In this document: one piece after another, positions 1-8,339 of the stretch | Position numbering within the stretch: the stretch's first letter is position 1 | Layout of the letters: every line of letters begins with the position of its first letter | DNA from: Clostridiaceae bacterium UBA6085 | GTDB taxonomy: Bacteria > Bacillota > Clostridia > Clostridiales > Clostridiaceae | Length of the DNA stretch: 64,000 bases | Direction of reading: 5' to 3' | Assembly (NCBI GenBank): GCA_002428605.1 | Contig: DIXH01000063.1 | Location: 1 to 64,000 of the forward strand | The notes under the pieces: generated by a model | Databases searched by the model: none | Seen by the model: the letters and a program-made list of their open reading frames with translations, nothing else | Told to the model about the DNA's origin: nothing | Position numbers and translations under genes: made by a program

Positions 1-117
1 GACAGGACCGTCGATACTCACATCAAGCAGCTGAGGGAAAGGCTTGGTGAGTCCAGGAGGATGATCGTGACTGTCTGGGGTACTGGCTACAAGTTCGACC
101 CGGAGGTAATGTCATGA
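1..117 (+). CDS. OmpR/PhoB-family response regulator, C-terminal end (partial)
   Basis: Only the last 38 codons lie in the window; the gene starts before base 1. They contain the recognition helix and wing of an OmpR/PhoB winged-helix DNA-binding domain: the pattern VDTHIKQLRERLG followed by a VWGTGYKF hairpin is typical of this family. The stop overlaps the start of the histidine kinase (ATGA), so the two are translationally coupled as a two-component system. The receiver domain cannot be seen. Its probable target is the direct-repeat promoter at 1517-1550. Confidence 0.9.
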   Translation, partial: DRTVDTHIKQLRERLGESRRMIVTVWGTGYKFDPEVMS

Positions 118-1487
118 GGGGGATTTCTCTGAGGCTATTCAAGGGGATGATGGTTCTTGTCGCGGTGATGCTGGCGGTGCTGTGGCTCTTTCAGGTAGTG
201 TTCCTCGAGGATTTCTACAGTTCAAGGCAGATCGGCCTGATGCAGGACAAGGTATCCGAGATCGCTGTACAAATTGGCGAGAAGGGTATCGATGACCCGG
301 ATCTACGCTCCGAAATTATTGAGTTTTCAGAGGTATATAATCTTGTGGCGGGAGTATTCGACAGTTCAGGTGTCTCCATATTCGAGGCTGGCGGGGATAC
401 ATCATCAGGAACTCAGAACTTCTTTGACAAGCACATAATGGAGGTTGTCGCGGATGCGCTCAGTGGCAATGCCGTCAACAGAACTGAAGAGCAGACGAGG
501 ACAGGCGGAAAGTTCCTGTTCCTTGCAGCTCCGGCCGGGACAGGCGCCCTTGCCGTCGCAGTGCCGCTTGCCCCGGTATCAGATACCGTGTCCATCCTCA
601 AGGTGCAGCTTCTCTACATTACGGGAATACTGCTCGTTGTATCGTTCATCCTTTCATTCATCCTTTCAGGAAGGTTCGTGAAGCCTATCCTAAGGATCAC
701 CGATGCAGCCAGGAAGATGGCAAAGGGGGATTTCGATGTGGACCTCGAGGTCAGAGGAAACGATGAGATTTCCACTCTTGCAAGGGACATTAAGGAGATG
801 GGCACAGAGCTTGGAAAGACAGAAAGGCTGAGAAAGGACCTTATAGGAAACATATCCCATGAGCTAAGGACGCCCCTTAGCCTAATCAGGGGCTATGCTG
901 AGACACTAAGGGACGTGTCAGGAAACGACCCCGATAAGAGGACCAGGCAGCTCGGGATAATCATTGAGGAGTCAGACAGGCTCTCCGAGCTCGTTGATGA
1001 CATCCTCAGCATGTCGATGCTCGATTCAGGTACATCAAAGCCTTCATTTGCAGCCCTGGACCTGACTGAGGTCGCTATAGCTGTTTCAGAAAGGTTCAGG
1101 GACCTTTCATCACGTACAGGAATCCGTCTTGAGGTAAACGCCGAGAAAGGCTGCATGGTAGCTGCCGACAGGAAACTCATGGAACAGGTAGCGGTAAACC
1201 TCATAGGAAACGCCTTCAAGCACGGCAGGGAGAAGGTTTGTGTATCCGTAACAAAACATGAAGGTCTTGTCACTCTGACAGTAGATGATGACGGCAGCGG
1301 GATAGGTGAAGAGGACCTGCCGAGGATATGGGACAGGTACTACAAGGGCAAGGGTGAAGGAGCAAGAGGCACCGGCCTTGGCCTTGCAATCGCAAAGAGC
1401 ATCCTTGAATCCCATGGGTTCACCTACGGAGTCTCTAATAATGAGACAGGCGGGGCAAGATTCTGGTTTTTGGCAAAGTCAGCATAA
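114..1487 (+). CDS. Two-component sensor histidine kinase
   Basis: This 457-residue membrane kinase should phosphorylate the regulator encoded just upstream. Transmembrane segments lie near residues 9-30 and 163-185 and enclose an extracellular sensor region of about 130 residues. A HAMP linker (about 186-238) is followed by the HisKA dimerisation helix with the phospho-acceptor His249 in the motif SHELRTP. The HATPase_c domain has an N box (NLIGNAFKHG), a G1 box (DDDGSGIG) and a G2 box (GTGLGLAI). The start overlaps the regulator stop by four bases. The signal sensed is unknown; the next genes encode iron-sulfur redox proteins, which suggests a redox or envelope cue (inference). Confidence 0.95.
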   Translation: MRGISLRLFKGMMVLVAVMLAVLWLFQVVFLEDFYSSRQIGLMQDKVSEIAVQIGEKGIDDPDLRSEIIEFSEVYNLVAGVFDSSGVSIFEAGGDTSSGTQNFFDKHIMEVVADALSGNAVNRTEEQTRTGGKFLFLAAPAGTGALAVAVPLAPVSDTVSILKVQLLYITGILLVVSFILSFILSGRFVKPILRITDAARKMAKGDFDVDLEVRGNDEISTLARDIKEMGTELGKTERLRKDLIGNISHELRTPLSLIRGYAETLRDVSGNDPDKRTRQLGIIIEESDRLSELVDDILSMSMLDSGTSKPSFAALDLTEVAIAVSERFRDLSSRTGIRLEVNAEKGCMVAADRKLMEQVAVNLIGNAFKHGREKVCVSVTKHEGLVTLTVDDDGSGIGEEDLPRIWDRYYKGKGEGARGTGLGLAIAKSILESHGFTYGVSNNETGGARFWFLAKSA

Positions 1488-1516
1488 CATACCCTTTCAC
1501 CATTTTTGACTACATT

Positions 1517-1550
1517 CCCTCACAGATCCCTCACATCTTCCGATTAAGAT
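1517..1550 (+). promoter_or_regulatory. Direct-repeat operator and -10 upstream of the polyferredoxin gene
   Basis: Two perfect copies of CCCTCACA (1517-1524 and 1528-1535) repeat with an 11-bp period, one helical turn. That is the arrangement used by OmpR/PhoB-family dimers. A TAAGAT -10-like hexamer at 1545-1550 follows nine bases later and no good -35 is present, as expected for an activator-dependent promoter. The regulator binding here is inferred to be the one at the window start. Confidence 0.5.
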
Positions 1551-1594
1551 GGATACATGGAAATTCCTGAATCTGTCTTGTGGGAGATGTCAAA

Positions 1595-2446
1595 ATGAAA
1601 AAGAAATCAAAGCTCAGACTCTATGTACAGATATTTTTCTTCGCACTTATCGGACTTATCGCTGTAAACCATACGCTTGCAGAATCCGGACTTGGTATTC
1701 CGCTGCTGGCCGATGCATCGCTCCATGCACTCTGTCCGTTCGGAGGAGTCGTGACACTCTATAACCTGGGTACACTTGGAACCTTCATTTCAAAGATACA
1801 TATGTCCTCCGTGATACTCATGTCGCTTGTGTTCATCCTTGCCATTCTATTCGGACCCGTATTCTGCGGATGGGTATGCCCGCTTGGTTCATTCCAGGAA
1901 TGGATCGGAAAGCTTGGAAAGAAGATCCTTGGAAAAAGGTTCGGAAAACTCATACCTAAGAAGGTCGACAATGTGCTCAAGTACTTCAGGTACGTTGTAC
2001 TCGTTTGGGTTGTCTATGTCACTGCAAGGTCAGGGTACCTCATGTTCGCTGAGATCGACCCGTATAACGCACTGTTCTCGTTCTGGTCAAGTGAAGTGGC
2101 TATTCCCGGGCTCATAGTGCTTCTCGTTACAATGGGAACATCCCTCGTTGTCTCCAGGCCATGGTGCAGGTATGCCTGCCCCTATGGAGCACTGCTCGGA
2201 TTATCGAACAAGATCAGGATATTCGGCATCAAGCGCAACGAATCGACCTGCATAAGCTGCAAAAAGTGCGACGTAAGCTGTCCAATGGGCATTGTAGTGT
2301 CAGACAAATCAAAGGTCACTGACCTTCGCTGCATCAGCTGCATGGAATGCACATCAGAAAAGGCCTGCCCGGTTCCTGATACAGTAAACCTTATGAACGG
2401 ACTGTTCATAGCAACGCCTAAGGCAGGCGGGGAGGTAAAGGCATGA
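1595..2446 (+). CDS. Membrane-bound polyferredoxin, NapH/NosR-like 4Fe-4S protein
   Basis: This is an electron-transfer membrane protein of the NapH/CcoG/RnfB-like superfamily. Counting from ATG 1595 (283 residues) it has about five membrane segments, the twin CxxxCP motifs C91-C95-P and C191-C195-P typical of NapH-like proteins, then two ferredoxin-type 4Fe-4S motifs at C219/C222/C225/C229 and C246/C249/C252/C258. An upstream in-frame GTG at 1580 is less likely because GGGAG (1582-1586) sits just ahead of ATG 1595. No nitrate or nitrous-oxide reductase is nearby, so the partner is unknown. The stop overlaps the next start by four bases. Confidence 0.85.
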   Translation: MKKKSKLRLYVQIFFFALIGLIAVNHTLAESGLGIPLLADASLHALCPFGGVVTLYNLGTLGTFISKIHMSSVILMSLVFILAILFGPVFCGWVCPLGSFQEWIGKLGKKILGKRFGKLIPKKVDNVLKYFRYVVLVWVVYVTARSGYLMFAEIDPYNALFSFWSSEVAIPGLIVLLVTMGTSLVVSRPWCRYACPYGALLGLSNKIRIFGIKRNESTCISCKKCDVSCPMGIVVSDKSKVTDLRCISCMECTSEKACPVPDTVNLMNGLFIATPKAGGEVKA

Positions 2447-3168
2447 AGAAGATATCATCAAAATTCATGGCCCTCACTGTTTTCCTGGTTATCTTCGGGG
2501 GAATAGGTGCTACGATACTTGCCGATGTCTGGACTACAGAATCCACAAAGGTGCCTGTGACATACAAGGAAGGGGAATTCGAAGGTCAGTACAATCCCGA
2601 GGACATAAGGGGCTCATATACCTTCAGCGAGGTTTCAGAGCTGTTTGAAGTGGAGCTTGATGACCTGCTCGAAGCCTTCGGAATACCTGAAGGGACAGAT
2701 GGTACAAGCATACAGACAAAGGTCCTTGAGGAGATGTATCCTAATCTTCCAAACGAGATCGGCAACGGTTCAGTCCAGCTGTTCGTGGCATTCTACAAAG
2801 GTTTGCCGTTCGAATTTGACGACACCTATCTGCCTGAACAGGCAAAGGACATACTCTACAGGGTGAACGACAAGCTCACAGCAGAAGATAGGGCCTATAT
2901 CGAATCGCATCTTGCAGTACTTCCGGAGCCATCCGGTGAAACTGACGAACCGGCTGAGCCTGAAGCCACTGAAGAGGCGGAGCCTCTGGTGAAGGGTGCG
3001 ACGACCTTCCAGCAGGTACTTGACGCAGGTATAACAAAGGCTGAGATAGAGGAGATAATCGGCTCTGTGATGCCGGCTACGAATACCCCCATAAAGGATT
3101 ACTGCCTGGAGAAGGGACTTTCCTTCTCAGAGGTGAAGGACAAGCTTAACGCCCTGATTGAGGAATAG
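2443..3168 (+). CDS. Membrane-anchored protein with a duplicated small helical domain
   Basis: I do not recognise a named family. The 241-residue protein has one N-terminal membrane anchor or uncleaved signal (about 9-28). Two similar small domains lie at about 59-100 and 187-238, each with a T-F-x-E/Q-V opening, a short helix and a hydrophobic G-I or G-L turn. A Pro/Glu/Thr-rich linker (161-184) separates them. It overlaps the polyferredoxin gene by four bases, so the two are probably made together. The tail is predicted to lie outside the membrane. A role as accessory to the iron-sulfur protein is inference. Confidence 0.7.
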   Translation: MKKISSKFMALTVFLVIFGGIGATILADVWTTESTKVPVTYKEGEFEGQYNPEDIRGSYTFSEVSELFEVELDDLLEAFGIPEGTDGTSIQTKVLEEMYPNLPNEIGNGSVQLFVAFYKGLPFEFDDTYLPEQAKDILYRVNDKLTAEDRAYIESHLAVLPEPSGETDEPAEPEATEEAEPLVKGATTFQQVLDAGITKAEIEEIIGSVMPATNTPIKDYCLEKGLSFSEVKDKLNALIEE

Positions 3169-3182
3169 GATATTGAATAATT

Positions 3183-3225
3183 GGAGCCATTACGGTAATT
3201 TACCGGCAATGGCTCCTTCTTTTTA
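3183..3225 (+). terminator. Intrinsic terminator
   Basis: GGAGCCATT pairs with AATGGCTCC around an inner CGGTAA/TTACCG stem, followed by a T-rich run. It ends the polyferredoxin operon. Confidence 0.85.
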
Positions 3226-3295
3226 ATCAGCCGGACCCCATTTCTTGCGAAACCATTTTCCTGAGGGTATGATTGAATGAGAGGAGGTGGACCAG

Positions 3296-3811
3296 ATGAG
3301 AAAGGTGCTTGTTGTAGTTGACATGCAGAAGGACTTCATTGACGGAGCCCTTGGTACAAAAGAAGCTGTAGGTATAGTGCCAAAGGTAGTCGAGAAGATA
3401 ACCCTTTGGGACGGCGATGTGGTGTTCACCAGGGATACTCACAGGGAAGAGTATCTTGAAACCAATGAGGGCGCTAACCTTCCTGTCATCCATTGCGTTT
3501 CAGGGACACCGGGCTGGGAGATAGACAGTAAGGTCATGGGCGCTGCAAAAGGCAGCAGGATTTATGACAAGGATACCTTCGGGTCAAAGGAGCTTGCCAT
3601 GGACCTGATGGCTGAGGGTGCTGAATTCATAGAGCTTATAGGACTCTGCACCGACATCTGCGTAATAAGCAATGCTCTGCTGATCAAGGCGTTTCTTCCT
3701 GAAGCGAAGATGAAGGTCGATGCCTCCTGCTGTGCAGGTGTTTCGCCCGAAAGCCACAGGAATGCTCTTGAAGCCATGAAGGTCTGCCAGATAGAAATAA
3801 TAAACGAATAA
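3296..3811 (+). CDS. Nicotinamidase-like cysteine hydrolase (isochorismatase superfamily)
   Basis: This 171-residue enzyme probably deamidates nicotinamide to nicotinate for NAD salvage. The catalytic triad is visible as D9 (VVDMQ), K92 (YDKDTFG) and C122 (LCTDICV). D47, H49 (RDTH) and H66 have the spacing of the metal ligands in archaeal nicotinamidases, which favours nicotinamidase over isochorismatase. The start is ATG 3296; an in-frame GTG at 3287 lies inside the GAGGAGGTGG ribosome site. It is followed closely by the pirin gene. Exact substrate is not proven. Confidence 0.8.
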   Translation: MRKVLVVVDMQKDFIDGALGTKEAVGIVPKVVEKITLWDGDVVFTRDTHREEYLETNEGANLPVIHCVSGTPGWEIDSKVMGAAKGSRIYDKDTFGSKELAMDLMAEGAEFIELIGLCTDICVISNALLIKAFLPEAKMKVDASCCAGVSPESHRNALEAMKVCQIEIINE

Positions 3812-3831
3812 CATTACAAGGGGGAAATGAT

Positions 3832-4668
3832 ATGGGTGAAAGAAAACTGATCAGGACAGTAAGGGGTTCTGATGCAGTGGATGGAGCAGGTGTAAGGCTT
3901 GTAAGGGTCCTCGGGCATGGAACCGTCACTGACTTCGACCCGTTCCTAATGCTGGATGCTTTTGATTCAAAGGATCCGAGGGACTATGTCAAGGGGTTTC
4001 CGTGGCATCCACACAGAGGCATCGAGACAGTGACCTACCTAATCGAAGGCAGGATCGAGCATGGTGACAGCCTTGGAAACAGCGGAGTAATAGGAAACGG
4101 AGACTGCCAGTGGATGACCGCCGGAAGCGGGATAATCCACCAGGAGATGCCGAAGGAAGCAGAAAGGATGCTTGGTCTTCAGCTGTGGCTGAACCTTCCT
4201 GCAAAGGACAAGATGACTGAGCCAAAGTACAGGGACATAACAGCTGCAATGGTTCCGAAGGTTCTGGAGGATGGAGCTTCGGTCGCTGTGATCTCAGGAA
4301 ACTATAAGGGTGCTGAAGGGGCGATCCAGGGAGACTATGTGAAGACTCTGATGCTCGATGCTGACATAAAGCCGGGCGGAAGCCTCAACGTAGACGTTCC
4401 ATACAGCGACACACTCTTCTTCTATGTTGTCAGAGGCGGAGGGACAATGGAGGGTGGAGAAATAGCTGCAAAGAGTGCAAACCTCACTTCAGAAGGTGAA
4501 GTGCTGCACCTTGATGCAGGAAGCGAAGGCCTGAGGGTGATACTGTTCTCAGGAGCTCCCCTTAAGGAGCCTGTCGCCTGGGGCGGTCCTATCGTAATGA
4601 ATACAAGGGATGAGCTGGACAAGGCATTTTCAGAGCTTAGAGACGGTTCATTCATACGTCACAAATAG
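3832..4668 (+). CDS. Pirin family protein (bicupin)
   Basis: The 278-residue protein has the pirin bicupin fold. The metal-binding residues H59 and H61 (WHPHRG) and H103 and E105 (IIHQEMP) match the iron-binding set of human pirin and E. coli YhhW. Bacterial members can have quercetin 2,3-dioxygenase activity, but the physiological role is usually unknown. It lies 20 bp behind the nicotinamidase-like gene and is likely co-transcribed with it; an intrinsic terminator follows. Confidence 0.9.
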   Translation: MGERKLIRTVRGSDAVDGAGVRLVRVLGHGTVTDFDPFLMLDAFDSKDPRDYVKGFPWHPHRGIETVTYLIEGRIEHGDSLGNSGVIGNGDCQWMTAGSGIIHQEMPKEAERMLGLQLWLNLPAKDKMTEPKYRDITAAMVPKVLEDGASVAVISGNYKGAEGAIQGDYVKTLMLDADIKPGGSLNVDVPYSDTLFFYVVRGGGTMEGGEIAAKSANLTSEGEVLHLDAGSEGLRVILFSGAPLKEPVAWGGPIVMNTRDELDKAFSELRDGSFIRHK

Positions 4669-4675
4669 TAAAATC

Positions 4676-4703
4676 GGAGAAGGCGCAAAGGCCTTCTTTT
4701 TTT
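4676..4703 (+). terminator. Intrinsic terminator
   Basis: GAAGGC (4679-4684) pairs with GCCTTC (4691-4696) across a six-base loop and is followed by a run of seven T. Confidence 0.8.
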
Positions 4704-4804
4704 GCCTTGATTTTGCGGTACATTGGAGGCTGTTTTTCGGGGATTATAACCGCCTTGAGGTTTATGATTTAGACATCAAAAGAAAACAAGGCAGGTGGAT
4801 ATAG

Positions 4805-5899
4805 ATGGAAACAAGAAGACGTATAGTTGTCCTCATACCGGCTTACAAGCCGAATGAAGCATTAGTGAGGCTTACAAGGCAGCTTGTAAGCACGGGGTTC
4901 ATGGTGGTAGTCATAAACGACGGGAGCGGAATTGAATACAATTATTATTTCAGCATGCTACCTACAGAGGCTCTGGTGCTTAATCACACAATCAACAGGG
5001 GTAAGGGCAGGGCACTAAAGACGGGACTCGAATACATACACAGGCATTTCCCGAGCATAGAGGGAGTTGTGACTGCGGACGCAGACGGACAGCACCTGTT
5101 GGAGGATATCATTAAGGTATCCGGCGAACTTGAAAGTCACAACGACAGCCTTATACTAGGCAGCAGGAGATTTGACGGCAAGGTCCCCTTAAGGAGCAAG
5201 CTGGGGAATCTTATGACAAGGTGGATATTCGCCGCATCATCCGGAAAGATGGTCACCGACACCCAGACTGGCCTGAGGGGGATACCCTACAGGATGATAC
5301 CTGAAATGGCCGGGATCGAAGGTGACAGGTATGAGTACGAGATGAACATGCTGCTGTCGGCTGCAAGGGGAAAGGCAGAGATCAGGGAAGTGCCGATAAG
5401 GACAGTGTACATAAGGGGGAATGAATCCTCACACTTCAGGGCGGTGAGGGATTCCCTCATGATCTACGGAAGGATACTGAAATTCGGACTTTCATCACTG
5501 GCATCCTTTGCCATTGACTTCACGCTTCTTCTTATACTTAAGCAGCTCACCTCATCACTTGACCCATCGCTTTCACTTCTAGTCAGCGCAGCAGGCGCAA
5601 GGGCTGCAAGCTCGCTGTTCAACTTCACTCTGAACAGGAAGCTGGTGTTTGAAAGCAGGGGAAGCGCCGCTCCCGAGGCAGTGAAGTATTTCACTTTAGC
5701 AGGAGGGATACTTGCAGCCAACTACGGGCTTCTGTACCTTTCGAACATAGTCCTTGGGATCAATCTGGTTGTAGCCAAGGTGGTGACTGAGCTTGTCCTT
5801 TATGCAGCAAGCTATCGCGTCCAGAGGAACCTGGTGTTCAGGGAGGAAAAGCATTCAAACCACAGAATCGATGCGACGATCACAGGGAGGATCAAATAG
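4805..5899 (+). CDS. GT2 glycosyltransferase fused to a GtrA-like membrane domain
   Basis: Residues 1-215 form a family-2 glycosyltransferase of the polyprenyl-phosphate (DPM1/GtrB) type, with a DAD nucleotide-sugar motif at D92-D94 and an RGKGRALKTG stretch. Residues about 220-345 form a GtrA-like domain with about four membrane helices. Such proteins charge polyprenyl phosphate with a sugar, and GtrA-like parts are thought to help flip the product. Here both steps may be in one chain. The next gene starts at the base after its stop, so the two are coupled in a surface-glycan cassette. Confidence 0.9.
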   Translation: METRRRIVVLIPAYKPNEALVRLTRQLVSTGFMVVVINDGSGIEYNYYFSMLPTEALVLNHTINRGKGRALKTGLEYIHRHFPSIEGVVTADADGQHLLEDIIKVSGELESHNDSLILGSRRFDGKVPLRSKLGNLMTRWIFAASSGKMVTDTQTGLRGIPYRMIPEMAGIEGDRYEYEMNMLLSAARGKAEIREVPIRTVYIRGNESSHFRAVRDSLMIYGRILKFGLSSLASFAIDFTLLLILKQLTSSLDPSLSLLVSAAGARAASSLFNFTLNRKLVFESRGSAAPEAVKYFTLAGGILAANYGLLYLSNIVLGINLVVAKVVTELVLYAASYRVQRNLVFREEKHSNHRIDATITGRIK

Positions 5900-6847
5900 A
5901 TGAGAAAGAAAAGACATCCGGCGATAATGATACTATTGGATATTCTGGCAGTTGCGGTAATCGTAGGAGGTATAGCTGCCTACAGGCTGCTAATACCAGA
6001 AACATATGTGGCTAATGCGTCAGGGACTGAATCCGCTCTTGCTTCAGTTTCGTCAGTGAACACAGCAGTATCGGCAACCACAGGAACTTCAGACTGGGGA
6101 GATGTATTCCCTGACAAATTCACAGACGGCGAGGTGATAAAGACAGATTCCTCTTATATGAGTGAGAATGTCAATGTGACCATGACAATGGTCCAGGAAA
6201 ATGGAGTGACTTACTACATGCAGGACATATACATAAGGAGCATTGAAAACCTCCAGTCTGCATTCGCAGAAGATACCTATGGCAAGGCTGTCACTGACTG
6301 GGTGCTGGACATGGCCGTTGAGAACAATGCAGTCACAGCCATAAACGGGGACTATTACGGTGTCGAAAGCGGGGGAGTAGTCATAAGGAACGGTGTCCTC
6401 TACAGGGATGATGCCAATAGTGATGTGCTTGTCCTTTATTATGACGGGACAATGAAGGCTTTCTCTGCAGCTGAGTTCGATGCTGACCTTGAGATGGCAA
6501 ACGGTGCATATCAGGCATGGAACTTCGGTCCGGTGCTTGTCGAAGACGGGACTGCGCTGACAAGCTTCTCCAGCAGGATTAGCTCAGCTAATCCAAGGAC
6601 TGCCATTGGCTATGTAGAGCCCGGACATTACGTGTTCATTACAGTCGACGGCAGACAGGCTGGTTATTCAAGCGGAATGACTCTCAAGCAGCTGGCTGAA
6701 ACAATGGAAGACTTAGGGTGTCAGGTCGCCTATAACCTGGATGGCGGACAGACCTCAACGATGACCTTCGGTGATGAGATAGCAAACCAGCCTTACAAAG
6801 GTGGCAGGCTCACAAGCGACATCATATTCATAACGGACGGTGAGTGA
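5900..6847 (+). CDS. Phosphodiester glycosidase family protein (NAGPA domain), exopolysaccharide-related
   Basis: The 315-residue protein has one N-terminal membrane anchor (about 8-28) and an extracytoplasmic NAGPA/DUF2233 domain (about 125-312). The domain hallmarks are AINGDYY, an NPRTAIG segment, and NLDGGQTSTM near the end. Members cleave sugar-1-phosphodiesters or remodel cell-surface polymers. It abuts the GT2-GtrA gene and is followed at once by a small membrane protein gene, consistent with wall or capsule glycan modification. The substrate is unknown. Confidence 0.88.
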   Translation: MRKKRHPAIMILLDILAVAVIVGGIAAYRLLIPETYVANASGTESALASVSSVNTAVSATTGTSDWGDVFPDKFTDGEVIKTDSSYMSENVNVTMTMVQENGVTYYMQDIYIRSIENLQSAFAEDTYGKAVTDWVLDMAVENNAVTAINGDYYGVESGGVVIRNGVLYRDDANSDVLVLYYDGTMKAFSAAEFDADLEMANGAYQAWNFGPVLVEDGTALTSFSSRISSANPRTAIGYVEPGHYVFITVDGRQAGYSSGMTLKQLAETMEDLGCQVAYNLDGGQTSTMTFGDEIANQPYKGGRLTSDIIFITDGE

Positions 6848-6849
6848 TT

Positions 6850-7050
6850 ATGGACAAGCTTAAAAGACTTACTGCACATGCAGGGATAATCCTTTCGGGA
6901 ATGATCCTTGTCTTCTATATCATCGACCTGTTCAATGCGAAGAGCCTGTTCATGGACAGTGCAGCATCACAGGGAGCTGCACTTGTGCTAAGCGTCATCT
7001 CGATATCAATGGCAATCATGGTCCTGAAAATGACAGAAAAAAAGGAATGA
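6850..7050 (+). CDS. Small two-helix membrane protein of a surface-polymer cassette
   Basis: A 66-residue protein with two hydrophobic helices (about 10-28 and 41-61) and a Lys/Glu-rich C-terminus. ATG 6850 is preferred: a GGTGAG ribosome site (6839-6844) lies five bases upstream, and a GTG at 6844 would overlap the previous gene. No family is recognised. Its position as last gene of the GT2-GtrA/NAGPA operon suggests a membrane helper (inference). Confidence 0.7.
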   Translation: MDKLKRLTAHAGIILSGMILVFYIIDLFNAKSLFMDSAASQGAALVLSVISISMAIMVLKMTEKKE

Positions 7051-7053
7051 GTT

Positions 7054-7090
7054 GAAAGGATGCCTGAAAAAAGCAAGGCATCCTTTCCTT
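7054..7090 (+). terminator. Intrinsic terminator
   Basis: A perfect 11-bp stem AAAGGATGCCT/AGGCATCCTTT with an A-rich loop, followed by a weak T-rich tail, closes the surface-polymer operon. Confidence 0.85.
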
Positions 7091-7172
7091 ATATTTAAGA
7101 TCACTAAAACTCCAAAACCTTCATTGAACTGTCTTATTGTAAGGTTGTTTTGTACTTTCAGCATCCCGATAA

Positions 7173-7201
7173 TTGACGAAAAACAAAAAACGCATTATCA
7201 T
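7173..7201 (+). promoter_or_regulatory. Sigma-A-type promoter of the tRNA-Thr gene
   Basis: TTGACG (7173-7178) and TATCAT (7196-7201) are separated by exactly 17 bp. Transcription would start about 40 bp before the tRNA. The spacer is A-rich. Confidence 0.7.
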
Positions 7202-7246
7202 AGTAAAGGTAGCTGGTGACTCATTTCGGGTCTCAGACATTAATAT

Positions 7247-7322
7247 GCTGGGGTAGCTCAGCTGGCAGAGCAGCTGATTCGTAATCAGCAGGTCGAGGGT
7301 TCGAGTCCCTTCCTCAGCTCCA
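7247..7322 (+). tRNA. tRNA-Thr (anticodon CGU)
   Basis: The 76-nt cloverleaf is complete. The acceptor stem GCTGGGG/CCTCAGC has one G-U pair; the D arm is GCTC/GAGC; the anticodon stem GCTGA/TCAGC holds the loop TTCGTAA with anticodon CGT, which reads ACG; and the T arm has TTCGAGT in the loop. The discriminator is T73 and CCA is encoded. It is a single tRNA with its own promoter and terminator. Confidence 0.95.
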
Positions 7323-7331
7323 TATCATATG

Positions 7332-7364
7332 AAACGAGCGGTATCAGTTGCTGCTCGTTTTTTA
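7332..7364 (+). terminator. Intrinsic terminator of the tRNA gene
   Basis: ACGAGC (7334-7339) pairs with GCTCGT (7353-7358), followed by a run of T. It lies just after the encoded CCA. Confidence 0.75.
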
Positions 7365-7526
7365 TCATTTATCAATATTTATCCTGCCTAATGTTCTAGC
7401 GCATTTACCGATCTATTGTATAATTGTGATATGGGATAATAGTTTTTTAAAATTAAACAGATTTCCTTCATGGATTGCCATACTATCCTTTTTCCATGTA
7501 TTCAAAAATCGGGCCGGGAGGATGCT

Positions 7527-8297
7527 ATGATCAAGGTTGAAAACACACCAAACCTTACAGGAGTAAAGATCAGCGGAGACTATAACGACCTTTGCAATCT
7601 TGTAGAGGCACTGCATGAGATCTCCGATTTAGGGGATGAAGTTAGACTCAGGGGCTATCATGTCATGACAACGAGAGTCTTGGGATTATGCTATGACATC
7701 AGGCATGCGTTCCAGGGTGACAGGGAAGTCGAGCTGGTAGAAAATGGCATGGATGAGGACAAGATGAAGTGGCATAAAATAATTACACCAAAGAACAATG
7801 TCTACTATAGCTGCAATTGCCTTTATCCTGAAATGTTCTATATCATGCTGGCACTTAACAGCCTGATCGAGCGTAGAATCAGGATTTTGACCAAAAAGGG
7901 ATATGTATTCACTGAGGCCTTTGATAAAAGGGTGATCTGGGACAAGAGCATAGCAAATGTGAGATTGTTGCAGGCATCATTCACTGAATGCGTACAAGGA
8001 ACGATCTCTGAAGGAACGTTCGCAAGGTGGCTGAACTTCATGAACAGCAAATACTCTTACATTACTTCGCTTTCAACCCAATACCTCGACCTTTTGAACA
8101 CAAAATATGTCAAAATGACAAAAGAAAAGCGATTAAAGCAGCTGAGTGTCTTTGCAAAAAGGATCGCTGAATTCGAGTATGACCGGGACCATCAGGAAAT
8201 CAGCAAGGAAGTCATGGAAGCTGCAAGACAATACGGATGCCCGCCTGATGAAATAGTGATCAGGGGAATTGATTATCCCGAAGAAATAGTGTGGTAA
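7527..8297 (+). CDS. Uncharacterised conserved protein, possibly DUF6904-like
   Basis: I do not recognise a function. From ATG 7527 (GGGAGG five bases upstream) it has 256 residues and no signal or membrane segment. The opening MIKVENTPNLTG and the following G-D-Y-N-D-L motif resemble a family of uncharacterised Firmicute proteins (DUF6904-like from memory, unverified). A Lys/Arg-rich helical stretch lies at about 195-225. It sits 42 bp before the exonuclease gene and could share its transcript. Confidence 0.6.
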   Translation: MIKVENTPNLTGVKISGDYNDLCNLVEALHEISDLGDEVRLRGYHVMTTRVLGLCYDIRHAFQGDREVELVENGMDEDKMKWHKIITPKNNVYYSCNCLYPEMFYIMLALNSLIERRIRILTKKGYVFTEAFDKRVIWDKSIANVRLLQASFTECVQGTISEGTFARWLNFMNSKYSYITSLSTQYLDLLNTKYVKMTKEKRLKQLSVFAKRIAEFEYDRDHQEISKEVMEAARQYGCPPDEIVIRGIDYPEEIVW

Positions 8298-8339
8298 TAA
8301 CAAATACCATTTCTGACTTTCATCAAATAAGGAGATCAT

